Positions 1 to 8,935 are shown, counted from the first letter of the stretch. The stretch is 63,576 nt of DNA from SAR92 clade bacterium (GCA_018607525.1 JABBBH010000040.1:1-63576); one strand, 5' to 3'. Made by a program: numbers and translations. The notes: generated by a model from the sequence alone, not told the origin.

Positions 1-33
1 GGGGTACATACTGACGTCAATTGTTACTTGCAT
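1..33 (-). CDS. 5' fragment of a gene, possible YkoF/MTH1187-type thiamine-binding protein
   Basis: Only the first 11 codons are present (MQVTIDVSMYP); the gene leaves the left edge of the window. The ATG is preceded by AGGGA at a 7-nt spacing, a good ribosome binding site, and lies 27 nt after the receptor stop codon, so it is probably co-transcribed with it under the TPP riboswitch. The N-terminus, a hydrophobic beta strand ending in S-x-Y-P, resembles the start of YkoF/DUF77 thiamine-binding domains. With 11 residues this is a suggestion only. The translation start is fairly safe; the function is inferred mainly from context. Confidence 0.45.
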   Translation of the reverse strand, partial: MQVTIDVSMYP

Positions 34-60
34 ATTCGGTTCCCTAAAAATTAAATCGGT

Positions 61-2232
61 TTAGAAATCCGCTCGAAGCGATAAACCAATAACTTTTGGC
101 GCACCAAGTTGTTGATAGGATTGTTCATCAAAACCTTCACCCGATCGAGGATCGGCATCCCACCCAGAGAATCCACGCACACCATAGTCTTTATCAGTGG
201 CATTATTGATATAAGCAGTTACTTGATAGCCATTGGTTTGATAGGCTAGTCTCGCATTAACGAGCTTATAGGCTTGGGATTGAAAATTATGAGAATCGGA
301 ATAATAAAAACTATCCTTACCCTCAAGCTCTAGAGTCGCGGTTAAATTTTTGGTTAGGTCATATTGCACCGAGGTGGCAAAGCTATATTCGGGCGCATGA
401 GCCACTTCACGATCTTTTAGATTAAACGCATCTGGGTCGGAATTATCATGCTTAGTAATTTTGGTTTTAAGCAGACCCAAGTTTGAAGCAATTCGCAAAT
501 TGTCCTGCGGCTGCCAGGTGACTTCCCATTCAACGCCATAGCTATAGCCCGTTCCTGCATTGGTAACAAATTCTATCCATTTATTTTGGCTTTCATCATA
601 GGTTGAGGACTTAAGTTGCAAGTCTTTACGATCAGCATAGAACGCGGTAATGCTATTCGAGAGAGTACCGGATGGGGAATAAAGTTTAGCGCCCACTTCA
701 TAGTTCCACTGATACTCGGTATCAAATTGGCGATACTGCTCAGAGGGTAATTTTTCCTCAGAATTAAAACCACCCGCCTTATAGCCTCTCGTTAAACTAG
801 CAAACAATAAGTTCTCAGTATCAGTAGTTAATTCCAGCGCTAACTTACCACCCAATAGGTTTTCACTATTTTTACCTGCAATAGCATTGCTATCAGAATA
901 TTCAGATTTCCAAGATTCATAGCGCAAACCAGAAGTTAGATTAAGATTATCTGTTAGAGGGGTTTTTGCTTGAGCAAACACAGAAGTCGTTGCAGTATCA
1001 TATTGGCTATCAAAAAGCCCCCATTCTGTGGGTGTATCCCAATTTACATACTCTGTTGGATCAACGTCATCAAAGTAACCACGGTAAATTCCAACATAAC
1101 TTCTTAATAGCCTAATCGTAGAAATTTGACGATAGACCCCTACTAACCAGTCACTATTTAGTATTTTTCCACTGGGGCCAGATAACCATCTTATTTCTCC
1201 TGAATCCCGAGAGAGATTACGCTGATAACTATCAAACCCTTGGTACTCCTCGGCATCCTCGCCATCCATATTATTTAGCCAAAGATCAAGATAAGCCCAA
1301 TCCTCATCAAAGCTGTATTCAGTATCAGATCGATTGGTTGTAAAAATTGAATTCACACTTAACACATCAGAGACAGTCCAATTCGAATTAATCGCAAAAG
1401 CTGAGGTGTCTTGTCGATCATGCCCGGGCTCATCAGACAAAGTATTGCGGTTTTCATCCAGAGAAAATGCGTCATAGCCGTTATCAATATCCAAATGCAG
1501 TGCCGTAAAATCAACGGTTAAATTATCAGCCGCCAAATAACGTAGCTTTAACCTAGATGTCAATTCATCGATATTGTTGGTATCTTTTCGATCTAATGTG
1601 GTGTTACTAATAAAACCATCAGATAGGGTTTTACCGGCAGCTACTCTATACAACCATTGGTCGTTCAGTGCACCACCAATAGCTGTTTCTAGATTTCTGC
1701 CCCGATAGCTAGTCATCGAGGTTTTTGCATAGCCCTGTGATTCAGAACTGGGATCCGCGGTTTTAAGATTAATAACACCTGCTAATGCATTAGCGCCAAA
1801 TCTTGTACCCTGAGATCCGCGCAGCACCTCAACCTGATTTATATCAAGCAATGTTGCCGCTCCACCAAAACCAGTAAAGTCGATACCATCTACATAGGTG
1901 CCCACCGAGGGATTTAACGGATCAACAAATTGGCTGCGTTCGCCAATGCCACGAATCTGGAAATAGCGCCCCCTGGACGCACCAGCCGCAAAGTTAACAT
2001 TGGGCGCTAAGGCCAATATTTGCTCTAAGTGGTTGCTATTTCGCTGACTAATAACTTCAGCATCAATCACCGAAATACTGGTTGGAATATTCTTTAACAG
2101 TCCTTCTCTAAAATCAGAAGTGACGATAATTTCTTGGATATTTTTATCGGCATAAGTACTAGCCGAAAATACAGCAGAAAATACAGCAGAAAATAAAAAT
2201 AATATGCGTGAGTTTTGTAACAAAGATTTCAT
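61..2232 (-). CDS. TonB-dependent outer-membrane receptor, probably for thiamine or a precursor
   Basis: A 723-residue outer-membrane receptor that would import a ligand with energy from TonB-ExbBD. Residues 1-28 form a signal peptide ending in STYA. A TonB-box-like EIIVTS follows at about residues 34-39, then a plug domain (about 45-160, with the typical QVEVLRGSQGTRFGANALAG segment) and a beta barrel ending in a terminal Phe, as outer-membrane assembly prefers. The ATG has GAGG at a 7-nt spacing. The protein alone looks like a siderophore or vitamin receptor. The ligand call rests on the TPP riboswitch in its leader, which implies thiamine, a thiamine phosphate or a pyrimidine/thiazole precursor. 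Family call strong, ligand inferred. Confidence 0.9.
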   Translation of the reverse strand: MKSLLQNSRILFLFSAVFSAVFSASTYADKNIQEIIVTSDFREGLLKNIPTSISVIDAEVISQRNSNHLEQILALAPNVNFAAGASRGRYFQIRGIGERSQFVDPLNPSVGTYVDGIDFTGFGGAATLLDINQVEVLRGSQGTRFGANALAGVINLKTADPSSESQGYAKTSMTSYRGRNLETAIGGALNDQWLYRVAAGKTLSDGFISNTTLDRKDTNNIDELTSRLKLRYLAADNLTVDFTALHLDIDNGYDAFSLDENRNTLSDEPGHDRQDTSAFAINSNWTVSDVLSVNSIFTTNRSDTEYSFDEDWAYLDLWLNNMDGEDAEEYQGFDSYQRNLSRDSGEIRWLSGPSGKILNSDWLVGVYRQISTIRLLRSYVGIYRGYFDDVDPTEYVNWDTPTEWGLFDSQYDTATTSVFAQAKTPLTDNLNLTSGLRYESWKSEYSDSNAIAGKNSENLLGGKLALELTTDTENLLFASLTRGYKAGGFNSEEKLPSEQYRQFDTEYQWNYEVGAKLYSPSGTLSNSITAFYADRKDLQLKSSTYDESQNKWIEFVTNAGTGYSYGVEWEVTWQPQDNLRIASNLGLLKTKITKHDNSDPDAFNLKDREVAHAPEYSFATSVQYDLTKNLTATLELEGKDSFYYSDSHNFQSQAYKLVNARLAYQTNGYQVTAYINNATDKDYGVRGFSGWDADPRSGEGFDEQSYQQLGAPKVIGLSLRADF
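2162..2197. repeat. Three tandem 12-bp units inside the receptor signal peptide
   Basis: Three consecutive 12-bp units (GCAGAAAATACA with single-base variants, plus-strand reading) encode repeated F-S-A-V/S residues in the hydrophobic core of the receptor signal peptide. The unit is a multiple of three, so gain or loss would lengthen or shorten the signal peptide without a frameshift. Confidence 0.7.
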
Positions 2233-2302
2233 GGTTGAGCCTCAATAACAGTTGGTTAAGGAGACCCGGAATCAAAAGACGAGGTGGAGGGCTAACTAAA
2301 TT

Positions 2303-2385
2303 CCTATTCCTACGCCGGCATAATCCGGATCAGGTTCAAAGGGTGCTTCTCAGGTTTTTTTAAAACCGCCCCTTAGGCAAGATTG
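2303..2385 (-). promoter_or_regulatory. TPP riboswitch (thi box) in the receptor leader
   Basis: Read on the minus strand, this stretch has the TPP aptamer signature in order: CTGAGA-like CCTGAGAAG, ACCC, TTTGAACCTGATC, then GGATTATGCCGGCGTAGG closing the aptamer. A variable P3 helix GGTTTT/AAAACC precedes CTGAGA, and flanking CCTA/TAGG can close P1. It lies about 75 nt before the receptor ATG. No strong terminator hairpin with a U tract follows, so control is more likely translational. CCTC motifs after the aptamer could pair with the GAGG ribosome binding site, and TTGAGGCTCAA is itself a small hairpin. TPP binding should lower expression. Confidence 0.93.
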
Positions 2386-2454
2386 ATTCTAGCATTACGT
2401 AAGTATAGCTTGCAATAGAATGCTGTTTTATTGGTTTTGTTTAGCAGATATAGC

Positions 2455-2472
2455 CTAATACTAAAGTATTAG
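2455..2472. promoter_or_regulatory. 18-bp perfect palindrome, possible operator
   Basis: CTAATACT-AA-AGTATTAG is a perfect inverted repeat with a 2-bp centre. It sits between the riboswitch leader and the small gene at 2603, about 130 bp before that gene. The size and symmetry suit a dimeric HTH repressor, for instance the XRE-type protein encoded nearby, but no second copy was seen near that regulator's own start. The rest of 2386-2602 is AT-rich with no convincing gene. Confidence 0.4.
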
Positions 2473-2602
2473 TACCTATAGGTTATACAAATTGATTATA
2501 AATTATACTAAATTAAAGATATGTGGCTTCTAAATCGTTTCAACTAATTATTTAGTTTGCTCAGATTGAAACCAATAATGTAAAAAGAAAAGGGATAAAA
2601 GT

Positions 2603-2821
2603 ATGGATACCTTTAACAATGGATCGCCATCTCAGTCAATAGTGAATAGAATTGAAGTCGAAGATCCTATGATGGACCAAGCAGTCAATCAATTAGAAAA
2701 GGCATTTGAACTAGGACTAGCAGGTTTAAGAGATTACTTAAATCAACTAGCCCCAGAAGACAGAGAAAAGGTTATATCGACCATTAGAGATAATGTTAAT
2801 CGCTCTCAAGGTCTTTCATAA
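2603..2821 (+). CDS. Small hypothetical protein, 72 residues
   Basis: Not recognised. The ATG has AAGGG at an 8-nt spacing, which supports translation. The product is acidic and hydrophilic, without a signal peptide or membrane segment. The middle (about residues 20-66) should be helical and begins VEDPMMDQAVNQLEKAFELG, with charged and leucine-rich spacing suggestive of an amphipathic bundle. Its 3' end overlaps the convergent HTH gene by 26 bp. It could be an accessory partner of that regulator or an unrelated orphan. Confidence 0.6.
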   Translation: MDTFNNGSPSQSIVNRIEVEDPMMDQAVNQLEKAFELGLAGLRDYLNQLAPEDREKVISTIRDNVNRSQGLS

Positions 2822-3122
2822 CCCATCCGATAACCTTTTTTTGCTGGTTGGGTCGGAGTGATTTAAATTGATCGTATACTCTTGCCACTGCATCGCTTTC
2901 TTCTCGAACCTCATTGGATTCTTGATAAAGCGATTCAGGGGTTACATTAAAGAAACCAGCAATCCTAATAACGGACTCACGACGTGGCTCCTTAGTTTTT
3001 TCATTTAGGATTCGGTTTATTGTTGGCTGCGGGACACAACAACCTCTCGATAATCCACTCTGGGATACTCCGTGTTCACGCATTAGTCTAGCCAATCGCT
3101 GACTTATATCTGTTTTACTCAT
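2796..3122 (-). CDS. XRE/Cro-type helix-turn-helix transcriptional regulator
   Basis: A 108-residue DNA-binding protein. Residues about 6-64 form an HTH_3 fold: ISQRLARLMREHGVSQSGLS, then the recognition helix region VPQPTINRILN and the usual FFNVTPESLYQ closing segment, as in lambda-repressor-like proteins. The remaining 40 residues are charged and end in a short helix (NQQKKVIGWVMKDLE). The ATG has AAGGG at a 9-nt spacing. It could control itself, the small convergent gene or the palindrome at 2455. Similar short repressors occur in prophages and antitoxins, but no phage gene or toxin is adjacent. Confidence 0.85.
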   Translation of the reverse strand: MSKTDISQRLARLMREHGVSQSGLSRGCCVPQPTINRILNEKTKEPRRESVIRIAGFFNVTPESLYQESNEVREESDAVARVYDQFKSLRPNQQKKVIGWVMKDLESD

Positions 3123-3236
3123 AGATTCATTCCCTTAACTTTCCATAATATTATATACATACCATTTAAAACACCACATCTGAGAGTGGCAATTTCCATT
3201 TAAATTTATTATTGAATATCACTATCCTACTGACCA

Positions 3237-5180
3237 TTAACCTATTTTCGACTTGATGCTAGCAATTAAGTCGTCCACCACAGGGGGGTCGGCAAGCGTT
3301 GAGATGTCACCCAACTCATCTATCTCGCCCGCCGCTAACTTCCTCAAAATTCGTCGCATAATTTTTCCAGAGCGCGTTTTAGGCAATGCGTCTGTCCAGT
3401 GAATTTCATCAGGCTTGGCAATAGGGCCAATTTCAGAGGCACATAGACCGCTCAATTCCATTTTCAAATCATCCGTTGGGCAAATGTTGTTCATCAATGT
3501 GACAAAACAGAAAACACCCTGCCCCTTAATAGAATGAGGAAAGCCAACTACTGCTGCTTCAGCCACTGCTTCATGCAAAACTAGAGCGCTTTCAATTTCG
3601 GCGGTACCCAGTCGATGCCCGGATACATTTAACACATCATCTACACGACCGGTAATCCAAAAGTAACCATCCTTATCTCTTCTAGCGCCATCACCTGTAA
3701 GATAATAATTTGGGTAATCTTTAAAATAGGTATCAATACAACGCTGGTGATTATTAAATACTGACCTTATTTGGCTGGGCCATGATCGCTTAATCATGAG
3801 TAGGCCTTCACCTTCACCCTGTATTTCATTGCCGTCGGTATCGAGTAGAACAGGTTCAACACCAAAGAAAGGAAGCGTCGCTGAGCCAGGCTTCATGGCC
3901 ATAGCCCCAGGTAATGGCGTGAGCATGTGAGCACCGGTTTCAGTCTGCCACCAGGTGTCCACTATGGGGCATTTTTGCTCACCTACAACGCGGTAATACC
4001 ATTCCCATGCCTCTGGGTTTATGGGCTCACCCACAGTACCTAATAACTTTAATGAACTGCGCGAGGTTTGCTCAACAAATTGATTGCCCGCTCCCATTAG
4101 AGCGCGAATGGCAGTTGGCGCTGTATAAAATTGATTAACCCTGTGTTTATCAATTACCTGCCAGAATCTGGAGGCATCAGGATAGGTTGGTACACCCTCA
4201 AACATTAGAGTTGTCCCACCATTACACAGTGGCCCATAGAGTATATAACTATGTCCGGTAATCCAGCCTACGTCAGCTGTACACCAGTAGACATCGCCGG
4301 GCTTATAATCGAATGTATACTTATGCGTCATGGCTGTCATCAGAAGATAGCCAGCAGTAGTATGCACAACACCCTTAGGTTTGCCCGTTGATCCAGAGGT
4401 ATAAAGAATAAATAAAGGATCTTCGGAATCCATCCACTCAGGATCACAGTCAGCCGAAATCTTTTCTATCGCTTGATTGTAGTCAATATCTCGGGATTCA
4501 CTCCAATCAATAGACGCGCCTGTTCTTTTAACTACAACACAGTGGCGAACATCGGGGCAGTTCTCAATGGCCTTATCGGCATTCTGTTTTAGAGGTATTT
4601 TTTTTCCGCCGCGAACAGCCTCATCCGCTGTGATAACCACATGACAATCACAATCCAGAATTCGATCCTTGAGCGCTTCCGGCGAAAAGCCACCAAAGAC
4701 TACCGAGTGAATTGCACCAATTCGGGCACAGGCCAACATGGCATAGGCAGCCTCAGGAATCATAGGCATGTAAATACAAACCCGATCTCCCTTCTTTACT
4801 CCAAGGTCACGTAATAAATTGCCAAACTTAGAAACCTGCTTATGTAGCTCAGCATAGGTAATTTCAATATGATCAGTAGGGTCATCGGCTTCCCAAATAA
4901 TAGCCGTTTGATCTGCATGACTTTCAAGGTGTCGATCGATACAGTTGACCGTGACATTTAATTTTCCGCCCACAAACCACGCAGCTTCAGCTTTTGAAAA
5001 ATCCGCAGAATTCAACGTTTCCCATGGCTTCTCCCAGGTTAGAAATTGGTCCGATTGTTGCGCCCAAAAATCATTTGGATTGTCCAATGATTGTTGATAC
5101 AACACCTGATAACGGTCCGCATCAATCCAGGCATCACCAGACCATTTTTCAGGAACTGGGTAAACCGCTTCATTAGACAT
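3237..5180 (-). CDS. acs: Acetyl-CoA synthetase (AMP-forming)
   Basis: Activates acetate to acetyl-CoA through acetyl-AMP in the cytoplasm, letting the cell assimilate acetate. It is an ANL-superfamily enzyme of about 647 residues, the usual Acs length. Visible motifs are the phosphate loop [11 protein letters not shown] (about 260-270), WWQTETG (adenine/acetate pocket) and the C-terminal [11 protein letters not shown] with the conserved lysine (about 606) that is acetylated in other bacteria. I chose the ATG at 5180, preceded by AGGTG at 6 nt, over an in-frame GTG 9 nt upstream. It follows hexR on the same strand after a gap of nearly 190 bp, which shows no clear regulator site. Confidence 0.97.
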   Translation of the reverse strand: MSNEAVYPVPEKWSGDAWIDADRYQVLYQQSLDNPNDFWAQQSDQFLTWEKPWETLNSADFSKAEAAWFVGGKLNVTVNCIDRHLESHADQTAIIWEADDPTDHIEITYAELHKQVSKFGNLLRDLGVKKGDRVCIYMPMIPEAAYAMLACARIGAIHSVVFGGFSPEALKDRILDCDCHVVITADEAVRGGKKIPLKQNADKAIENCPDVRHCVVVKRTGASIDWSESRDIDYNQAIEKISADCDPEWMDSEDPLFILYTSGSTGKPKGVVHTTAGYLLMTAMTHKYTFDYKPGDVYWCTADVGWITGHSYILYGPLCNGGTTLMFEGVPTYPDASRFWQVIDKHRVNQFYTAPTAIRALMGAGNQFVEQTSRSSLKLLGTVGEPINPEAWEWYYRVVGEQKCPIVDTWWQTETGAHMLTPLPGAMAMKPGSATLPFFGVEPVLLDTDGNEIQGEGEGLLMIKRSWPSQIRSVFNNHQRCIDTYFKDYPNYYLTGDGARRDKDGYFWITGRVDDVLNVSGHRLGTAEIESALVLHEAVAEAAVVGFPHSIKGQGVFCFVTLMNNICPTDDLKMELSGLCASEIGPIAKPDEIHWTDALPKTRSGKIMRRILRKLAAGEIDELGDISTLADPPVVDDLIASIKSKIG

Positions 5181-5367
5181 TAAATACACCTACCATTGAA
5201 AATACTCCATCTCTTGAGTTTATTTACTTTAATGACTCAGAACAACCAAATGCTTGATTTTTAACGAAAACTAAACAGAATTGAATCAAATACATTAGTA
5301 TTAACCACAATTAATTACCTATTAAATAACTTTATAGCATTCTTTAAAACAATCCTTATTTAAAATT

Positions 5368-6192
5368 CTAGCCGTTGTATTTTTTTTGCACACTTATACC
5401 AGCCGCTAATATATGTAGCATAACCTGATAGGTGGCTTGGGACGAGAAACTTAATCGATCAAGGGAATTAACCCTTACTATCTGTAACTTCAATGTTGAT
5501 AATCTAGACAGCCGACTCATTTCAGGTGCCAAACAGATGACGGGTGCATTATTCAATTTTGCCAATTCAGCAACTTCAATAATTTCCTTAGTTTCGCCCG
5601 TTTGAGAGATTAAAAAATAGAGATCCCCCACAGCGTAATTAGAGGCAACCATACGCTGCATAATTAGATCAACGGGATAGCAAGCAGATAAGCCCGACTG
5701 TAAGAACTTACATTCTGCATCCCTGGCCGTTGCAGAGGAACCACCTAGCCCAACAATAAATATTCTTTTTGCGCGAATCAGCGCGTCTACTGCTAACTGT
5801 ATTTGCTGATAGCTCACTGATTGTTTAAAAGCCATTAAATTGGCAATCGTATTGTTAATGATTTTAGTGGTGTATTTTCCGGTGTCGTCTTCAGGCTTTA
5901 CCGGATGAACTGTTTCCCAGATACCACTGACCGCTGCTTTGGCTAACTTAAGCTTAAAATCTGGAAACCCTGTCGTATCAAAACGCTTACAAAAGCGATT
6001 GACACTGGGCTCACTGACACCTGAATTTTTAGCTAAAACAGCAATACTTTTTTGGGTTGCCGCCTCAGGATCAGCAAGAATATTTTGAGCGATTTTTTTT
6101 TCAGTTTTGTTTAAATGGGATAGTGCTGAACGCATCTCGCAAATGAGGTTTAATTCGCTTGACCAGGCTGCCACTTTATTCATTTGACTCAT
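5368..6192 (-). CDS. hexR: HexR-type RpiR-family regulator of central carbon metabolism
   Basis: A 274-residue cytoplasmic regulator. Residues about 15-95 are the RpiR HTH domain (helix SVNRFCKRFDTTGFPDFKLK) and residues about 130-255 are a SIS sugar-phosphate domain (IFIVGLGGSSATARDAECKF, LISQTGETKEIIEVAELAK). In Pseudomonas and Shewanella, HexR binds 2-keto-3-deoxy-6-phosphogluconate and releases TGTAATTAAATTACA-like sites upstream of edd, zwf and gap genes. Three such sites occur in this window next to exactly those pathway genes, which supports the name. The ATG has AAGGA at about 7 nt. A weak half site (TGTAATTAT, 6342-6350) lies upstream of hexR itself. Confidence 0.93.
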   Translation of the reverse strand: MSQMNKVAAWSSELNLICEMRSALSHLNKTEKKIAQNILADPEAATQKSIAVLAKNSGVSEPSVNRFCKRFDTTGFPDFKLKLAKAAVSGIWETVHPVKPEDDTGKYTTKIINNTIANLMAFKQSVSYQQIQLAVDALIRAKRIFIVGLGGSSATARDAECKFLQSGLSACYPVDLIMQRMVASNYAVGDLYFLISQTGETKEIIEVAELAKLNNAPVICLAPEMSRLSRLSTLKLQIVRVNSLDRLSFSSQATYQVMLHILAAGISVQKKYNG

Positions 6193-6372
6193 ACTTATTC
6201 CTTTAAGTGATATTGGACTCTGTTATACTCTAGATCCAAAAAATACTGATAAGACCACATCCATTGGTTATCAATTTTTTGATGCAATTAACTCAAAAAT
6301 TCCCAAAAGAGCCTCTAAATTAACTAAATCGGTACTCTTTTTGTAATTATAAGCAAAAAATACGCTTATCAA

Positions 6373-6401
6373 TTGATTAAAATGCCCCGAAAAATTATAA
6401 T
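6373..6401 (+). promoter_or_regulatory. Sigma70-type promoter of gap-pyk
   Basis: TTGATT (6373-6378) and a perfect TATAAT (6396-6401) are separated by exactly 17 bp. The expected transcription start, near 6408, falls inside the HexR box, leaving a leader of about 30 nt before the gap ATG. Confidence 0.7.
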
Positions 6402-6404
6402 TTT

Positions 6405-6419
6405 TGTAATTTTACTACA
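6405..6419. promoter_or_regulatory. HexR operator at the gap start site
   Basis: TGTAATTTTACTACA matches the HexR palindrome TGTAATTAAATTACA closely; the symmetry extends by one T/A pair on each side. It begins 4 bp after the -10 element and covers the predicted +1, so bound HexR should block gap-pyk transcription. Confidence 0.8.
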
Positions 6420-6437
6420 AAGCAAGGTTTCCCTCTT

Positions 6438-7445
6438 ATGTTCAAAATAGCCATTAATGGTTTTGGCCGCATTGGTCGCAATATTGTCAGAGCTTATTAC
6501 GAGCGTCCTGAACTTCATGACAAACTGCAAATTGTCGCAGTTAATGATTTAGGTAACGTAGATATCAGCGCCCATCTTCTTCAGTTTGATTCAGTGCATG
6601 GCCGTTTCAACCAGCAGGTTGAAATTGGTGAAAATAAAATGACTGTAAATGGCGATGAAATTAAATGGTTCTGTGAACGCGATCCTGCCAACTTACCCTG
6701 GGGTGACCTTGGAGTTGATGTGGTTCTCGAATGTACTGGCGTGTTCACTAAAAGAGATAAGGCAGCGCTGCACATTGCAGGCGGTGCTAAGAAAGTAATT
6801 ATCTCTGCACCAGGTTCTGGTGTTGATGCTACTGTTGTTCACGGTATTAACCACGATCAGCTTACGTCTGCTCATGAAATCATTTCTAATGCTTCATGTA
6901 CGACAAACTGTCTAGCGCCGCTTGTGGCTCCTCTTCAGGCAGCTATGGGCATTGAGTCAGGTTATATGACTACTGTTCACGCATATACTAATGATCAACA
7001 ACTGAGTGATGTTTATCATTCCGATGTGTATCGAGCGCGTTCGGCGACTCAATCAATGATTCCTACTAAAACAGGTGCTGCTGTTGCTATTGCTGATGTT
7101 ATTCCTGAATTAGCTGGCAAGCTCGATGGAATGGCTGTTCGGGTACCAACAATTAATGTATCACTGGTTGATTTAGTGTTTAACGCAGGTCGCGAAACCT
7201 CGGTTGAAGAAGTCAATCAGGTACTTAAAACTGCAGCTGAAGGCGAACTGGGCAAAGTACTAAGCTACTGCGACCAACCGCTCGTTTCTGCTGACTTTAA
7301 TCATATCGCTTACTCTAGCAACTTTGATTCTCTGCAGACTCGAGTGAATGGTTCTATGGTTAAGGTGATGGCTTGGTATGATAACGAATGGGGTTTCTCA
7401 AACCGCATGCTTGATAATAGCCTTGTACTCCTAAACGCGGAATAA
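6438..7445 (+). CDS. gap: Glyceraldehyde-3-phosphate dehydrogenase, type I
   Basis: Interconverts glyceraldehyde 3-phosphate and 1,3-bisphosphoglycerate; here it takes the triose phosphate released by Eda. The 335 residues begin with the Rossmann motif [10 protein letters not shown]; the catalytic cysteine lies in [12 protein letters not shown], with the partner histidine in [11 protein letters not shown]. The AVNDLG segment and the [20 protein letters not shown] stretch resemble the Pseudomonas Gap-1 subgroup, which also sits beside edd and is HexR controlled. It is first in a two-gene operon with pyk, 7 nt upstream of that gene. An erythrose-4-phosphate dehydrogenase role (epd) is a less likely alternative given the neighbours. 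Confidence 0.96.
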   Translation: MFKIAINGFGRIGRNIVRAYYERPELHDKLQIVAVNDLGNVDISAHLLQFDSVHGRFNQQVEIGENKMTVNGDEIKWFCERDPANLPWGDLGVDVVLECTGVFTKRDKAALHIAGGAKKVIISAPGSGVDATVVHGINHDQLTSAHEIISNASCTTNCLAPLVAPLQAAMGIESGYMTTVHAYTNDQQLSDVYHSDVYRARSATQSMIPTKTGAAVAIADVIPELAGKLDGMAVRVPTINVSLVDLVFNAGRETSVEEVNQVLKTAAEGELGKVLSYCDQPLVSADFNHIAYSSNFDSLQTRVNGSMVKVMAWYDNEWGFSNRMLDNSLVLLNAE

Positions 7446-7452
7446 TTTATAT

Positions 7453-8898
7453 ATGCCAAGAAGAACCAAAATCCTTGCTACATTAGGGCCTGGAAGCAGT
7501 GATGATACTAACCTGACTAATCTTATTCAGGCAGGTGTTAATGTTTTCCGGTTAAACTTTTCTCATGGTAGTGCTGAAGAGCATACCGAGCGTGCACATA
7601 CCATTAGACGTATTGCAAAGTCACTGAACACACCTGTTGGCATCTTATGTGACATGCAGGGACCAAAAATCCGTATCGGCAGTTTCACTGACGACGCGAA
7701 AATTGATCTCGCTGTAGGTGATATTTTCAGCCTTGATAGCAATATGGATAAAGAAGCAGGACATCAGGGTGCAGTCTATATCGAACAGGAACTACTGGAA
7801 GATATGAATGCTGGAGATGTTTTATTGCTAGATGATGGTCGAATGACCTTTGACATCCTAGAAAAAACATCCACGTTAGCACGCTGTAAGGTAGTTCAGG
7901 GTGGTGTATTATCTAGTAAAAAAGGGGTTAATAAGTTTGGTGGCGGTTTATCCGCTGATGCCTTAACACCTAAAGATAAAGCCGATATAAAAACAGCTGC
8001 TGCTTTAAATACTGATTATTTAGCCATTTCCTTTGTGCGTGCCGCAGCTGATGTTGAACTGACCAGAAAGCTTCTTAAGGACGCTGGCAGCTCGGCTCAT
8101 ATTATCGCTAAGGTTGAACGCGCTGAAGCTATTACCGATGAGTTTTTGCCAGGTATTATTGAGGCTTCTGATGGCGTTATGGTTGCACGTGGCGATTTGG
8201 GTGTAGAAATTGGTGATGCCAATCTTGTTGCTGTTCAAAAGCAATTGATTGAAGCTGCCATGGCTGCTAACAAGGTGGTTATAACGGCAACTCAGATGAT
8301 GGAATCTATGATCAGTGCGCCAACACCGACTCGCGCTGAAGTATTTGATGTGGCCAATGCTGTTTTAGATGGCACTGACGCTGTGATGCTTTCTGCTGAA
8401 ACTGCGGTGGGTAGCTATCCTGTTGAAACAGTAACTGCTATGGCTAGAGTAATTGAAGGCGCTGAAAAGCACCCTCTGACTCAGCGCTCTAGTCATAGAA
8501 TTGATGAAACATTCGAAAGAATTGATGAGTCTCTTGCATTTTCAGCTATGTATGCTGCCAACCACCTTAAGGGTGTTAAAGCGGTTATCTGCATGACAGA
8601 AACTGGGTATACACCTCTGCTAATGTCACGAATTACTTCTTCATTGCCCATTTATGCCTTTGCTGAAAAGGCGGGTACCTGTGAAATCACTGCGCTCTAC
8701 AAAGGTGTTGTACCAGTGCCTTTTGAAACATCAACACTGAATCCTTCAGATATTAATCATCTAGCTGTTGAGAAACTGCGTGAATATGATGCTATTTCTG
8801 ATGGTGATTTAGTGCTTATCACTAAGGGTGATTTTGTGAATGTTCAAGGTGGTACTAATACGCTCAAGATTGTTCGCGTTGGCGACGAAATACGTTAG
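7453..8898 (+). CDS. pyk: Pyruvate kinase (PykA type)
   Basis: Catalyses phosphoenolpyruvate + ADP to pyruvate + ATP, the last step of lower glycolysis. The 481-residue protein has TLGPGSSDD and the NFSHGS motif near the N-terminus, the B domain (about 70-165), the signature IIAKVERAEAI containing the catalytic lysine, and MVARGDLGVEI followed by TATQMMESM. The C-terminal domain ends GGTNTLKIVRVGDE. Sequence features are closer to AMP/sugar-phosphate-activated PykA than to PykF. It is translated 7 nt after gap and followed by a strong terminator. Confidence 0.96.
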   Translation: MPRRTKILATLGPGSSDDTNLTNLIQAGVNVFRLNFSHGSAEEHTERAHTIRRIAKSLNTPVGILCDMQGPKIRIGSFTDDAKIDLAVGDIFSLDSNMDKEAGHQGAVYIEQELLEDMNAGDVLLLDDGRMTFDILEKTSTLARCKVVQGGVLSSKKGVNKFGGGLSADALTPKDKADIKTAAALNTDYLAISFVRAAADVELTRKLLKDAGSSAHIIAKVERAEAITDEFLPGIIEASDGVMVARGDLGVEIGDANLVAVQKQLIEAAMAANKVVITATQMMESMISAPTPTRAEVFDVANAVLDGTDAVMLSAETAVGSYPVETVTAMARVIEGAEKHPLTQRSSHRIDETFERIDESLAFSAMYAANHLKGVKAVICMTETGYTPLLMSRITSSLPIYAFAEKAGTCEITALYKGVVPVPFETSTLNPSDINHLAVEKLREYDAISDGDLVLITKGDFVNVQGGTNTLKIVRVGDEIR

Positions 8899-8904
8899 AT
8901 AAAA

Positions 8905-8935
8905 AAAGCCCTCGGTTTTTCTGACCGAGGGCTTT
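8905..8935. terminator. Bidirectional terminator between pyk and pgl
   Basis: AAAGCCCTCGGT / ACCGAGGGCTTT form a 12-bp perfect stem with a 7-nt loop, A-rich on the left and T-rich on the right, so it can end both pyk (plus) and the pgl-containing transcript (minus). Confidence 0.92.

Noticed and set aside
6342-6356. HexR box upstream of hexR (TGTAATTATAAGCAA)
   Set aside because: Only the left half matches; five of fifteen positions differ in the right half.
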